DNA from: an uncultured Lactobacillus sp.
Lineage (GTDB): Bacteria; Bacillota; Bacilli; Lactobacillales; Lactobacillaceae
Reading direction: 5' to 3'
Assembly: GCF_910589175.1 (NCBI RefSeq)
Contig: NZ_CAJURR010000006.1
Location: 52,274-84,891 of the forward strand
DNA length: 32,618 nt
Below, one piece after another: positions 1-11,100 of the stretch. Under the pieces are notes generated by a model. The model saw nothing but the letters and a program-made list of their open reading frames with translations, had not been told where the DNA came from and ran no database searches. Both the position numbers and the translations under genes were made by a program. Within the stretch, counting starts at the first letter, position 1; every line of letters starts with the position of its first letter.

Positions 1-78
1 GCCCCAACAGCGCCTACGGCCCCAACAGCGCCTACGGCCCCAACAGCGCCTACGGCCCCAACAGCACCTACAGCCCCA
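1..78 (+). repeat. 18-bp tandem repeat encoding APTAPT
   Basis: The unit GCCCCAACAGCGCCTACG is repeated head to tail with three exact copies from position 1, then a decayed copy that shifts to GCACCTACAGCCCC. It lies in frame with the open reading frame ending at 243. Perfect 18-bp copies suggest recent slippage, so copy number may vary between strains. The true array start lies left of the window. Confidence 0.85.
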
Positions 79-243
79 ACATCATCTACTAGATATTACT
101 ATGTTTCAATTAGTGTGAGAGTATACTACTCATATTCATACTCTTACTTTGGTTCCTACTCATATTATAGGGGCTGTAATTTTTTAAATTATTACTACTC
201 TTCTATGATGCGCCCACAAAGAGTTTGCTGGTATTTCTTATAA
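1..243 (+). CDS. C-terminal part of Ala-Pro-Thr repeat protein with Tyr-rich tail (partial)
   Basis: An open frame enters from the left edge and stops with TAA at 241-243, giving 80 residues. The first 24 are (Ala-Pro-Thr)n, encoded by nearly perfect 18-bp DNA repeats. The rest is rich in Tyr and Ser (YYSYSYSYFGSYSYY) and ends in RPQRVCWYFL. The repeat DNA is very GC-rich compared with the AT-rich surroundings. Pro/Thr repeats of this kind are typical stalks of secreted, often glycosylated surface proteins. There is no LPXTG motif or C-terminal membrane anchor, so attachment, if any, is by other means. A strong terminator follows at 341-395. I do not recognise the family. The N-terminus is outside the window. 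Confidence 0.6.
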   Translation, partial: APTAPTAPTAPTAPTAPTAPTAPTAPTSSTRYYYVSISVRVYYSYSYSYFGSYSYYRGCNFLNYYYSSMMRPQRVCWYFL

Positions 244-340
244 ACTAGTATGATTTAAATCCTTTTTAATCAAAAATATCTTTTAAAATTGCATTTAAGC
301 AATTTTGCGTTTAATCCTTTAAAAATCTTAATTCAAATTA

Positions 341-395
341 AAAACTCTATTAAATCGAGGCTTATTAACACCAAAATTTAATAGAGTTTTTTCTA
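341..395. terminator. Bidirectional intrinsic terminator
   Basis: A perfect 15-bp inverted repeat (341-355 with 376-390) with a 20-nt loop is flanked by T-runs on the plus strand (TTTTTTC) and A-runs on the left. It can serve both the plus-strand gene ending at 243 and the minus-strand prtM gene ending at 417. Confidence 0.85.
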
Positions 396-416
396 TATAT
401 TATTAATTCTTAGTAT

Positions 417-1313
417 TTAAAAATTTGCTTTATTGGAACCTTTATACATATCAAGAGCTGATTCTAAATCTTTGTCTTTAATTGATACGTGCTGTTCTTT
501 TAATACTTGACTGATAACATTATTCATAATTCTAGAGTTGCTAGCCCACTTATTATAAATTGCTTCAGTTAATTCTTTTTGCTTATCAGCAAAATTACCC
601 TTTTTAGGATGATTAATCATTTTAATGACTTCATAACCATTTGTAACTTTGATAGGTTCTTTGGTATATTCATCATTTTTTAATTTATAGGCGGCCTTTT
701 TGAAAGTAGAGTCGTATCGTCTATTTTGCATATCGAAAGCGGGCAATTTTCCACCACTGGAACTGGTTAGACTATCGACAGAATATTTACTAGCTAAACT
801 AGCAAAGCTTTCACCATTATTAAGTTTCTCAATAACTGTATTTGCTGTATCTCGGCTAGTAGTTGAAATATGCTGAACTGTGATCTTTGGTTGATAATCT
901 TTCCACTCTTCTTTTAATTGGGAAGTGGTTGGCTTCATCTGCTTTTTTAAAGCAATTTTACTTAGATGATTTAATTCAATCATTTGTTTAAAAGATTTTT
1001 TTGTATAGGAGTTTTCTTTTAAAAAGGAATCGAATTGAGAACCATATCTTTTTTTGTAACTATTATAGTCGGCTTCTACCTGATCTTTATTAAGCTTGCT
1101 TCCGTATGCTTCTTTAAGAGCCCCGTAGATCAACATATTAGCTAGAATTGTTTTGCTAGTCGGAGAGCTCTTTAGTTCCTGATAAAATTGCTCCTGCGAT
1201 ATTTTTTTATCGCCATATTGTGCAACTTCCTTATTATTTGAAGAGCAACCAGCTAAAAATAATAAGGAAAAGCTACTTGCTGCTAAAGCACCAACTTTAA
1301 TTATTCTTTTCAT
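417..1313 (-). CDS. prtM: PrtM/PrsA-type foldase lipoprotein (parvulin peptidyl-prolyl isomerase)
   Basis: Extracytoplasmic lipoprotein of 298 residues expected to fold exported proteins, here most likely the adjacent proteinase. The N-terminus has a Lys/Arg start, a hydrophobic core and a lipobox LAGC, with the lipidated Cys at residue 23. A parvulin (PPIC) domain runs from about 143 to 240, including [20 protein letters not shown] and the [10 protein letters not shown] segment. It is flanked by the alpha-helical N and C lobes usual for PrsA. I chose the ATG at 1311-1313 because GGAGG sits 5 nt upstream (1319-1323); an ATG four codons earlier overlaps that site. The divergent prtM-prtP arrangement matches lactococci, where PrtM is needed to mature PrtP. 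A general PrsA role is also possible. Confidence 0.9.
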   Translation of the reverse strand: MKRIIKVGALAASSFSLLFLAGCSSNNKEVAQYGDKKISQEQFYQELKSSPTSKTILANMLIYGALKEAYGSKLNKDQVEADYNSYKKRYGSQFDSFLKENSYTKKSFKQMIELNHLSKIALKKQMKPTTSQLKEEWKDYQPKITVQHISTTSRDTANTVIEKLNNGESFASLASKYSVDSLTSSSGGKLPAFDMQNRRYDSTFKKAAYKLKNDEYTKEPIKVTNGYEVIKMINHPKKGNFADKQKELTEAIYNKWASNSRIMNNVISQVLKEQHVSIKDKDLESALDMYKGSNKANF

Positions 1314-1379
1314 ATAAACCTCCAATTAAAAATATTCTCGCTATACTAATATTTATTTAATAATTTAAACAGTTATTTA

Positions 1380-1409
1380 TTTATAAATCAATGTTTAATT
1401 TATTTACAA
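1380..1409 (-). promoter_or_regulatory. Possible prtM promoter
   Basis: On the minus strand, TTGTAA (1404-1409) is followed after 18 bp by TATAAA (1380-1385). The region is so AT-rich that other -10 matches exist. Confidence 0.35.
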
Positions 1410-1478
1410 TATTAATGAAATTTGAAAGAAATTAATAAATAATGCACATTTATTAGTTATTTTTTGAATAAAAAAGCA

Positions 1479-1506
1479 TTGAACTTTAATATAAAGTGGA
1501 TATAAT
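1479..1506 (+). promoter_or_regulatory. Putative prtP promoter
   Basis: TTGAAC (1479-1484), a 16-bp spacer and TATAAT (1501-1506) lie about 94 bp upstream of the prtP start codon. The long leader leaves room for post-transcriptional control, but I see no convincing hairpin in it. Confidence 0.6.
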
Positions 1507-1599
1507 ATTAAAATAAAAATATATTAAATTAAATATGTTTTTATTTTGCTATAAGTTAGTTACAAGGGTCAGTTAATCAATTCTTTAAGGAGGATTTAA

Positions 1600-4500
1600 A
1601 TGAAAAAGAAGAGAGAAAAATATACTTGGTTATTGCTCAGTACAGCTCTTATAACTAGTGGTCAAGTACTAGGTGGAGGAGAACAAATCGTAAAGGCAAG
1701 TGTAGAAAGCCAAACTAACAGCGTTAGGAAGTCTAAGGCAGCTGTAGAACATTCTACGACAGCTCTCTCGAGACAAGCTATTGAGGCCCAACTTGCCGCT
1801 CAAGGTGTTAATTTTGAGCGACTAACACCAGAGGAACAGCAAGAGGTCTATGTAGATGTGATTGTTCAACTCGAAGCTCTACCAGCTTCTGAAAATGGAT
1901 CAATTGATTCACAAACAGCAAGTAGAGCAGAAATTGAGCAAGCATCGAATAAAGTAATTGCTGCTCAATCTGGAATTAAGGATGAAGTTCAAAAAATTAC
2001 GAATCAAGCCATTGATAAAAGTTATGGGTATGTAGTTAATGGTTTTGCAACAAAAGCAAAAGTTGGAGATATTAAAAAATTAAGAGAGATTAAGGGTGTA
2101 AAATCAGTTACTTTAGCCAAGGTATATTTTGCAGCCGATACCTCAGCAAATAACATGGCTAATGTTTCGACGGTTTGGTCAAACTATCAATATAAGGGTG
2201 AAGGAACAGTTGTTTCAATTATTGATACTGGTATTGATCCTAATCATAAGGATTTGAGATTAAGCAACGAATCTAAAGCCAAATTAACTGCTAAGGATAT
2301 TGATGGCTTTACTGAAAATAGTGGTTACGGTCGTTACTTCACCAGTAAAGTACCATTTGGTCATAACTATTCTGATAATAATGATATTATTACGGATGAT
2401 AATCCAAAAGAACAACATGGGATGCATGTTGCGGGTATCGTTGGTGCAAATGGTACCGGAACTAATCCAGCAACGTCAGTAGTTGGAGTGGCTCCGGAAG
2501 CACAATTACTTGCCATGAAAGCTTTCTCTAACTCAGATAGTTCTGCATCTACTGATTCAACTAGTGTAATTGGTGCAGTGGATGATTCAGCTAAGTTAGG
2601 AGCAGATGTTCTGAATATGTCTTTGGGATCAGTTTCAGGTGAACAGACTGAAGATGATCCAGAAATTGCAGCTGTAGAAAAAGCTGTTAAGCATGGAACA
2701 GCAGCTGTAATTTCAGCAGGAAACTCTGGTACTTCAACGTCAGATCAAGAGGGAAATAATAAAGATTTTTACGGTAATCCGGATATGGAAACTATTGGTA
2801 GTCCGGGCACAAGTAGAGGGGCAACAACAGTTGCATCAGCCGAGAATACGAAAGTAACTACTGATGGAATGACTATCTCTACTGCAAGTGGAGAAAAGCT
2901 GTTTGGACCAGCTGTTACCCAGCTTTCTCCTAACACTGATCTTTCTGCATTTGACAATAAAAAATTCTACCTTGTAAAAGATACAGCTGGAAAATTAGGT
3001 GTGGGAACACCGGATCAGTATACCGATGATGTAAAAGGAAAAATTGCGGTAGTAGCTCGTGGAGCAATTACTTTTACTGATAAACAAAAATATGCTCAGG
3101 AAGCTGGTGCAGCTGGACTTCTTATTATAAATAATGCTGGTGGAAATACTCCACTAACATCAGTTTTGTATAATGAAGGTTTTCCAACAGCCGGTTTATC
3201 AACTGATGATGGTAAAAAACTTGTTGATTATCTTGAATCTCATCCCGATGAAGCATTGCAAGTAAACATTGCAGTTCAACCACTGAATAATGTGGTACGA
3301 GAAGAAGATTTGATGTCTGATTTTACGTCTTATGGTCCTGTTTCTAATTTGGCATTTAAGCCTGATATTACGGCTCCAGGTGGAAATATTTGGTCTTTGC
3401 AAAATAACAATGGCTACACTAATATGTCCGGGACTTCAATGGCATCACCATTTATTGCCGGTTCTCAAGCTTTACTTGTGCAAGCAATGAATGACAAGAA
3501 TGGAAAATTTTACGAATTATATCAAAAGATGCCTAAGAGTGAACGAGCAGCTTTAATAAAGAATATTCAGATGAATACAACAAATATTGAAGTTGACCTT
3601 GATCATGATTCAGTTATTGAATCACCTCGTAGACAGGGGGCTGGATTAGTTAATGTAGAAGCTGCAATTAATGCAATTTTGCATAATCCTTCAACAGTTA
3701 GTGGTGGGAATGGATACCCAGGAGTTGAATTGAAAGACTTCAAGGATCGTAAACATCAATTTACTCTTAAATTTACAAATCGTACTAATAAAGAAATCGA
3801 ATATAGTTTAAATAGTAACGGAAAGTTTTCTGATGTATACACTTCAGCAACTGATTCCAAAACAGGAAAATTATTTGAAAAGAAAATTGAAGGTGCTACG
3901 CTTACTCCAGATGAAAAAATAATAGTTCCGGCAAATTCAACTAAAGAAGTAGGAGTAACCTTATCATTACCAGACAATTTCAAAGAAAACCAATATGTTG
4001 AAGGATTTATGACCTTTACTGGATCAGATAATTCCCACTTAAAAATTCCATACATGGGCTTCTTTGGTGATTGGGCTGAGCCAGCTATTTTTGACGGATT
4101 GAATGGATTAGCATTTAATCCAGAAAACAATAATTTAGGTACGATTATAACGGCTGGAAATAAAGATGGAGCAATCGGATATGCTGGATTAAGCCAAGAT
4201 GATACTGGAAATTATCGTATTGATCCAGACGCAATTGCATTATCTACAGCAGATGGAGCATCCGTATCGTGGTTGAAGCCACAGTATTTCTTATTTAGAA
4301 ATGCTAACGATGTTAAAGCTGAAATTTTAAATCAAGATGGTGAAGTAATTAATACTTTAGCCTCTTTAGCGCATGTAACCAAGTCATATTGGGCTGCTAG
4401 CAGCCAAAGATATGCTAAGTTCAATTATGCTCCAGCTTGGGATGGTACATATTTCAACCAACAAACTAATAAAACTGAAAAAGTACCCGATGGAACATAC

Positions 4501-7500
4501 ACTTATCGTGTAACGGGGACAGTCGATGGTACGAACAAGCAACAACACTATGACATTAAAATTAAGGTTGATAGTGTTAAACCAGAAGTTAAGAATCTGA
4601 AGCTGGGATCACATAAAGATCAGAACGGGAAAATATCGTATGTCCTTAAAGCTGAAGCAAAAGATAATTTTAGTGGTCTAAATGGGCAAGCAAATACTTA
4701 CGTAAATGGTGAGCTCAATAGAAATGTATCATATGACATTGTGGGTTCAACAAATTCTGGATACCAAAAGATTGAAATTCCACTTAGTGATGAGCAAGTT
4801 AGAACCCTTAAAGCAGGAAAAAACGACTTGTCTATAGCTGTCTTTGATAATGCTACTAATGCTGGAACTACTTCAGGTGTAGCTAATAAGCCAGGTGAAA
4901 TAAACTTTGGACTAATTATCGATAAGAACTTACCAAGCAAAATAACAACACTTAGTGATGCATATGATGCAGGTGATAATTCTTACACGATTTCAGGTAC
5001 ATATCCAGAAAAAGTATATGGGACATATACTGATAAAGATGGGAAAGAGCATGAGCTTAAGATAAGCTATGATGAATCTAGCGAACGCTTTGTTACAACA
5101 TTGCCATTGTCAGTTAGTGATTATGATACCCAGGTTAAATTCTATGCTGATGAGGAACATGAGACTTTAATTACTCAAAAAGATATTAAAGTTAGTCTAG
5201 TGCCAGCTAAAATTGAGAGTCTTAAAATTGATAATCAAGAAACCTATGCTGGAGATGGAGAAGCTAAGTTAAGTCAAACTTCTGAAGATACAGTAGAAGT
5301 ATCAGGAAAAGTTAGTGCCGATGCTGATAAAGTTGCTGTAAAAATTAATGATAAAACATATAGCGCTAAGCCAAATAGTGAGCATGAATTTACAGTCAAA
5401 GTCCCAGTAAGTTATGGCGAAAATGTAATGAATATTGTAGTTAGCGATGAGGATGGTAATAGCTCATCAGTTAAGCAAATTGTTAAATCGAGTGATCGTG
5501 GTAAAACTGTTGTTTCAGCAGCTGATGTTACTTTTGATGATGGAGTTAAATTTGGAACAAGTAGTGTCAACGCGAAAACAAAGAACTATGATCCTAAAAC
5601 TGGTAAGTTAACATTAACTGGAAAGGTCAGCCGTCCAACTACTACTCTTAGAATTGGTAATCAAGATGTTAGAGTGAAGTCAGATGGAACATTTAAACTA
5701 GTTTTGGATCTTGGTAATCATGGTTCTAAGGTATTTCCAGTTTTAATTGGAGATACGACTATCGGGGATACTGTTCAAGAAAGACTAACCTTCTATGTAG
5801 ATGCAAATACTCCAGAAGTAACCCTTAACCACGAAAAGGATGAACAGGGACACTACACACCAATTTATACAAATAAGGAAGAGTTTGAAGTTCAAGGTAC
5901 AATTAGTGACGATTACCCATATTATAGTTTGTTTATAAATGATAATAATGTTGATGCAAATTGGGATGATATCGATTACAATGGCACCAAGAATTTGAGA
6001 AAGAAATTTACTCATACTGTTAAACTTAAAGAAGGGAAAAATACTTTTAATGTTGCAGTAGCTGATAATAGTGATAATCAGAGTGAAGTTCAGACTTTAG
6101 TCGTGTACTATAAGAAAGCTCAAAAATTGGCAGCACCACAAATTACTGCTACAACTGCATCAGATAAAAAATCAGTGACAATAACTGGAAAGGGTGAAGA
6201 TGGCAACGTCTTATATAGTACTGATGGCGGAAATAAATATGCAGTTTTGCCAGAAGAAGGACTAACCGTTACAGAGAACGGAAAGATTTTATTTAAGACT
6301 ACTGATAAATATGGTAATGAATCAGATGTTGTTGAATATGCCGTTAAGACAATTGAAAAAGATCAGCCTACTACAGATGAAAGTATAACTCAGGCACGAA
6401 AAGAGCTAAGAAAGAAACTTGATCAAGCAAGATCTTTAGGAAGCTCTGGTAAATACACACATGAATCAGCTAAAAACTTAGCTCAAGCGCGTCAAGAAGC
6501 AAGCAAAGTATTAAGAAATAAGAAGGCCACTCTTCAAGAATTGACGCATGCAATTGAAAGCTTAGATGCGGCAATTAAGAATTTAGTTGAAAAACCAGCA
6601 GAACATGAAGTTAATAAGGACTTACAGGCACTTAAAGAAAAACTGGAAAAAACAATTAAAGAAAGTGAAGAATTTGATCAAAGTAAATACACTGATGATT
6701 CAGTAGCAGAAATGACTAAAGTTCTTGATCAGGCAAGGAAGACTTTATCTGATAAAGACGCAAGTGTAGCTGCCCTTCAAGAAGCATTTGACTCTATTGT
6801 TAATGCAAAGAAGGCTCTTAAGGAGAAACAGGTATCTCCAGAAAAGCCAACACAGCCAGCTGATACAAAAGAAACCAATGCTGAAGAAATTATGGCTGCC
6901 AAAAATGCCTTAAAAGAAAAGGCAGAAAAACTTAGTCAACTTGATACCACCAAATATACTTCTGAAAGCGTAGAAGGCTTAAGCAATGCGCTGAAAAAAG
7001 TAAATCAAGTTTTAACTAATACGCAAGCAAACCCAAGTGAAATTCAAGAAGCACTTGATAGTTTGACACAGGCTGAAAAGGCTTTGGTTGAAAAAACAGT
7101 TTCCGATCCTGATGTTGAAAAAGCTAAGGATCAATTAAAAGAAGAGCTTAATAAGCACAAAGATGAAGATAAATCGCAATATACTGATGATTCAGCTAAA
7201 GTAAAAGAAAATGCTGAGAAAACTGCGGAAGGAATATTGGATTCAAAAGATGCACAAGTAGAAGAAGTTAATAAGGCCACAGAAACTCTAGTTGAAGCAG
7301 AAAAAGATTTAGTTAAAAAAGATGAAACAAAATCCACTAATGATCAAGAAGCAGAGCATGTTCGAGCAAGTTTGCAAGAAGAAGTCAATAAGAATAACAG
7401 TTTGAATTTAGATGGTTATACTCCTGAATCACAAAATAAATTCAAAGAAATCCTGAATAATGTACAGGAAATTTTAAATGATAAAGCCGCATCTTCAACT

Positions 7501-8058
7501 AGCTTAGAAAATGCAAAGTCTATTTTGGAAACTGCTAAAGGTATTTTGACGCAAACAGAGCATCAAGTAGTCCTACCTAAGGTTGAACAACCAGTAAACG
7601 TATCAACTACAGAAAAGAAAAATGAAGATAACACTAAAAAAGTAAGTGAAGTTTCTAAAGATGAGTCTCCAAGTAAACAAGTGGAACCAGTTGAAAAGCA
7701 AAATGAAACAACTTCTACTCAAAATAAAGACAACGTAGTAGGAACAAATCAACAAACTTCAATTAAAAATAGTAAAGAATCTTCAAATCAGAATGATGCT
7801 GCTAATGCACAAACACCAATAAAGAACAATGCAATCCATGAAAAGACAAGCAGTTCTATTTCAGTAAAGCCTCATACTCATAGCCAGAATAATAAACAAG
7901 TAGCTACTAAGACGAATTCGTCGAGATCTAACAATAGAAATAATAAAGAATTACCAAAGACAGGAGAAAAAGAAACATTAGTTAGCTTGATTGTCACTGG
8001 TGTGACTACATTACTTGCGAGTGTAGGAATCGTTATAAAGAGAAGAAATAAGAATTAA
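1600..8058 (+). CDS. prtP: Cell-envelope subtilisin-like serine proteinase (lactocepin type), LPXTG anchored
   Basis: A 2152-residue cell-wall proteinase that would degrade casein or host proteins to peptides. AAGGAGG at 1587-1593 sets the start. Order: Sec signal (1-33), propeptide (about 60-175), S8 catalytic domain with Asp209 (IIDTGID), His273 (HGMHVAG), oxyanion Asn375 (SAGNSG) and Ser613 (GTSMASP). A protease-associated insert lies at about 435-560, before the catalytic Ser. Next come an Fn3-like A domain (about 708-830) and several beta-sandwich repeats (about 960-1580). Five FIVAR-type helical repeats follow, starting near 1591, 1672, 1759, 1837 and 1917. A Lys/Asn/Ser-rich wall-spanning segment leads to LPKTG at 2118, a hydrophobic helix and KRRNKN. 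All catalytic residues are present. The prtM foldase is divergent next door and a terminator follows. Substrate preference cannot be read from the sequence; C5a-peptidase-like or chemokine-cleaving activity is also possible. Confidence 0.95.
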   Translation: MKKKREKYTWLLLSTALITSGQVLGGGEQIVKASVESQTNSVRKSKAAVEHSTTALSRQAIEAQLAAQGVNFERLTPEEQQEVYVDVIVQLEALPASENGSIDSQTASRAEIEQASNKVIAAQSGIKDEVQKITNQAIDKSYGYVVNGFATKAKVGDIKKLREIKGVKSVTLAKVYFAADTSANNMANVSTVWSNYQYKGEGTVVSIIDTGIDPNHKDLRLSNESKAKLTAKDIDGFTENSGYGRYFTSKVPFGHNYSDNNDIITDDNPKEQHGMHVAGIVGANGTGTNPATSVVGVAPEAQLLAMKAFSNSDSSASTDSTSVIGAVDDSAKLGADVLNMSLGSVSGEQTEDDPEIAAVEKAVKHGTAAVISAGNSGTSTSDQEGNNKDFYGNPDMETIGSPGTSRGATTVASAENTKVTTDGMTISTASGEKLFGPAVTQLSPNTDLSAFDNKKFYLVKDTAGKLGVGTPDQYTDDVKGKIAVVARGAITFTDKQKYAQEAGAAGLLIINNAGGNTPLTSVLYNEGFPTAGLSTDDGKKLVDYLESHPDEALQVNIAVQPLNNVVREEDLMSDFTSYGPVSNLAFKPDITAPGGNIWSLQNNNGYTNMSGTSMASPFIAGSQALLVQAMNDKNGKFYELYQKMPKSERAALIKNIQMNTTNIEVDLDHDSVIESPRRQGAGLVNVEAAINAILHNPSTVSGGNGYPGVELKDFKDRKHQFTLKFTNRTNKEIEYSLNSNGKFSDVYTSATDSKTGKLFEKKIEGATLTPDEKIIVPANSTKEVGVTLSLPDNFKENQYVEGFMTFTGSDNSHLKIPYMGFFGDWAEPAIFDGLNGLAFNPENNNLGTIITAGNKDGAIGYAGLSQDDTGNYRIDPDAIALSTADGASVSWLKPQYFLFRNANDVKAEILNQDGEVINTLASLAHVTKSYWAASSQRYAKFNYAPAWDGTYFNQQTNKTEKVPDGTYTYRVTGTVDGTNKQQHYDIKIKVDSVKPEVKNLKLGSHKDQNGKISYVLKAEAKDNFSGLNGQANTYVNGELNRNVSYDIVGSTNSGYQKIEIPLSDEQVRTLKAGKNDLSIAVFDNATNAGTTSGVANKPGEINFGLIIDKNLPSKITTLSDAYDAGDNSYTISGTYPEKVYGTYTDKDGKEHELKISYDESSERFVTTLPLSVSDYDTQVKFYADEEHETLITQKDIKVSLVPAKIESLKIDNQETYAGDGEAKLSQTSEDTVEVSGKVSADADKVAVKINDKTYSAKPNSEHEFTVKVPVSYGENVMNIVVSDEDGNSSSVKQIVKSSDRGKTVVSAADVTFDDGVKFGTSSVNAKTKNYDPKTGKLTLTGKVSRPTTTLRIGNQDVRVKSDGTFKLVLDLGNHGSKVFPVLIGDTTIGDTVQERLTFYVDANTPEVTLNHEKDEQGHYTPIYTNKEEFEVQGTISDDYPYYSLFINDNNVDANWDDIDYNGTKNLRKKFTHTVKLKEGKNTFNVAVADNSDNQSEVQTLVVYYKKAQKLAAPQITATTASDKKSVTITGKGEDGNVLYSTDGGNKYAVLPEEGLTVTENGKILFKTTDKYGNESDVVEYAVKTIEKDQPTTDESITQARKELRKKLDQARSLGSSGKYTHESAKNLAQARQEASKVLRNKKATLQELTHAIESLDAAIKNLVEKPAEHEVNKDLQALKEKLEKTIKESEEFDQSKYTDDSVAEMTKVLDQARKTLSDKDASVAALQEAFDSIVNAKKALKEKQVSPEKPTQPADTKETNAEEIMAAKNALKEKAEKLSQLDTTKYTSESVEGLSNALKKVNQVLTNTQANPSEIQEALDSLTQAEKALVEKTVSDPDVEKAKDQLKEELNKHKDEDKSQYTDDSAKVKENAEKTAEGILDSKDAQVEEVNKATETLVEAEKDLVKKDETKSTNDQEAEHVRASLQEEVNKNNSLNLDGYTPESQNKFKEILNNVQEILNDKAASSTSLENAKSILETAKGILTQTEHQVVLPKVEQPVNVSTTEKKNEDNTKKVSEVSKDESPSKQVEPVEKQNETTSTQNKDNVVGTNQQTSIKNSKESSNQNDAANAQTPIKNNAIHEKTSSSISVKPHTHSQNNKQVATKTNSSRSNNRNNKELPKTGEKETLVSLIVTGVTTLLASVGIVIKRRNKN

Positions 8059-8120
8059 GATGATAAATTCCCCGGGAAATACATTTTGATGAATTAAATT
8101 TCTTTTCCTTAATATAAGAA

Positions 8121-8156
8121 AAATGCGTTAAGATATTGAATCTTAGCGCATTTTTT
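8121..8156. terminator. Bidirectional terminator between prtP and the adhesin gene
   Basis: Arms 8121-8134 and 8140-8153 pair over 14 bp with one G-T pair and a 5-nt loop. A T-run lies downstream on both strands. It separates the convergent genes ending at 8058 and 8171. Confidence 0.85.
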
Positions 8157-8170
8157 GTAGATTTGAATAA

Positions 8171-11100
8171 TTAGCTATTCATCTTTTTTCTATCGCCAAC
8201 TAATCCTAGAAGTAGCCCTAATCCTGCCAGTGCTAATCCAATTAGTTGACCTTGGTTTTCTTTTCGTCCAGTTTGTGGGAGAGCTGCAGCTTTTTGTGAA
8301 GAATTAGCTTTAATTGTTGTAGCCTTTTTGGTCTTCACAGTGCTGTGTTCTTTAACTGGCTTAAATGAAACTGTAGAAGGTACAGGCTTATTTGGAGTAG
8401 TAGGTATTTCAGCTTTAGAATTGGAAGCTGGTTGCTCTGGAACGGGTTTAGGAGTAACTGGACCAGTAGGTTTATTTGGAACTACATCTGGAACGTATTT
8501 AACAGGAACGTTCTCACCAGGTTTGCCTGGAACAGGATTTACCGGTTCGCCAGGATTACCAGATTCAGGGTGATGACCAGGAACATCTGGAACTTGACCC
8601 GGAGTAGTTTCACTTGGGTTATTAGGACTAGTAGGGAATTGAGGCTGATCAGCACCAGGAATAGGTTTACCGTCTGGGCCTATAGGGATAATGTGGCCAT
8701 TTGGAATATAGGTCACAGTAATTACCGCATTAGGATTTTCCTTAGTTACAGTAGCTCCACCAGCAGTGGTTTCTGTTGTTGTATAACCCTTGATAACAGG
8801 AGTATTGATCTTACCAAATGTATGCTCACCAGTTAAATCTGGTACTGTTTGAACATTAGGAGTTTCGATTTCCTTGCCAGTGGTTCCATCAATGAACTTA
8901 ATGGTTTGGGAACCGGTGTAAGTTTCAGGAGTTGGAGTGTTCGGAACGTACTTAACAGGAACATTCTCACTAGGTTTACCCGGAATAGGGTTTACAGGTT
9001 CGCCAGGATTACCAGATTCAGGGTGATATCCTGGAACGTCAGGAACTTGACCCGGAGTAGTTTCACTTGGGTTATCAGGACTAGTAAGGAACTGAGGCTG
9101 TGGAGCATCAGGGATTGGCTTGCCATCTGGGTCTACTGGAATGATATGACCATTTGGAGTGTAAGTAACAGTAATTACAGCGTTAGGATTTTCCTTAATT
9201 ACTGTTGTCCCACCGGCGGTTGTTTCTGTAGTAGTATAGCCCTTAATTACTGGAGTATTGATCTTGCCAAAAGTATGGTCGCCAGTTAGGTTAGTAGCTT
9301 TTTGAATATTAGGAGTTTCAATTTCCTTGCCCGTAGTTCCATCAACAAACTTAATAGTTTGAGAACCAGTGTAAGTTTCAGGGGTTGGGGTATCTGGAAC
9401 ATACTTAACAGGGACATCTTCACCCGGTTTGCCAGGAACAGGATTTACTGGTTCGCCAGGATTACCAGATTCTGGGTGATAACCTGGAACATCTGGGACT
9501 TGACCTGGAGTAGTTTCACTAGGGTTGTCAGGATTGGTAGGGAACTGAGGCTGTGGAGCATCAGGAATAGGCTTACCATCTGGGCCTACTGGAATAATGT
9601 GACCGTTTGGAGTATAGGTCACAGTAATTACAGCGTTAGGATTTTCCTTAGTTACTGTTGCTCCACCGGCGGTAGTTTCAGTAGTAGTATAGCCCTTAAT
9701 AACAGGAGTGTTGATCTTGCCAAATGTGTGATCTCCAGTTAATTTATCAGCTGTTTGAATATCAGGAGTATGAAGTTCAGTTCCATTTCCATTAATGAAC
9801 TTAATGGTTTGAGAACCGGTATAAGTTTCAGGCGTTGGAGTGTCAGGAACATACTTAACAGGAACATTCTCATCCGGTTTACCCGGAACAGGATCTACTG
9901 GATCACCAGGTTTACCAGTCTCAGGATGATATCCTGGTACTACTGGAACTTCACTTGGTGTAGTTCCTGTTGGGTTATCCGGATTAGTAGGGAACTGAGG
10001 CTGTGGAGCATTCGGAATTGGTTGACCATCGGGACCAACAGGAATTACATGACCATTTGGTGCATAAGTTACCACAATTGTCTTATTCAAGTCATCAGGA
10101 GTAATTGTAGCCCCACCAGCAACAGCCTTATCTGCATGATAGCCTGCTACTACTGGTGTATCAACGTTACCAAATGTATGACTAGAAACATTCCAACCAG
10201 TTTCACTAACAATTTTACCAGTTACCTTATCAACTGTAGCGCTCTTAGTGAAAGTGAAATGTTGAATATTATCAGCTGGTGTCTTATTACCAGCACCTTC
10301 ATAATGAATTGTTTGAGTACCAGTTGCTTCTAAATTATTCTTAGCAGTTCCGTCTGGCCACTTTGGACCGTCTGGATCATTAGGATTAATAGGTTGGTCC
10401 GGAGTTCCTGGATTGTCTGGTGTTACAGGAACAAGCTGATGTTCAACATTAATAACAATATTTTGAGCACCTTTACTAATAGTAGTTGGAATTACTACAT
10501 CTGGATTAAGAACTTTATAACCTTTGTTTTCAAGATCTGTAATTACAGTATTCTTATCATAAGTGAATCCAGTCCCTACATCTTGCTCACCACTGCTCTT
10601 ACCATATTGAGGCAAGTTTACATTATCTGTCACATCATGAACTGTAACAGTGATTGAACCTTGTTCGATTGGAACATAGATTACTTTTGTATCTGTACCG
10701 GGATCAGTTGGTGTTACTGTTGAAACTTCCGGTGTATATCCTGGGATATTTGGAACTGGTTCATTTGGCTCTACTGCACTAGGATTAGTAGGACTATTAG
10801 TATATTGCGGAGTAGGTGCGTTTGGGATTGGAGTACCATCAGGTGTTACAGGAATTATATGACCTAATGGATCATATTTAAGTTCAATATTACTTGTTTG
10901 TTCTACATATGGATTAGGAAAGACATAGGATCCATTGGCAATATTTAATTGTGTAGGACCATCTTTAGACATTGTGGAAGGATAGACAATACCCTTTAAA
11001 TTATTTGGATCATATTTTTGTACATTATTGATATAAACATCAACTTGCATAACACCATTAGAATTTATTTGATGCCATACTTCTTTTATTAGTTGTCCAC

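Noticed and set aside
1..90. Gly-Ala-Val repeat reading on the minus strand
   Set aside because: Upstream on that strand the frame meets TAG and TAA with no start codon between, while the plus-strand frame stays open to a stop followed by a terminator.
1416..1436. Possible CodY box near AATTTGAAAGAAATT in the prtM-prtP gap
   Set aside because: It differs from the CodY consensus at four central positions and such AT palindromes are expected by chance here.
8490..10298. CRISPR-like periodicity
   Set aside because: The period is about 453 bp and the whole unit is coding. There are no short direct repeats with unique spacers anywhere in the window.
8328..10657. Series of long plus-strand open frames opposite the adhesin repeats (up to 192 codons)
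   Set aside because: They recur with the 453-bp repeat period, have no ribosome sites, and are rich in Arg, Trp, Asn and Ile as expected for the antisense of Pro/Thr/Gly-rich coding. The minus-strand frame is intact and has clear domains.
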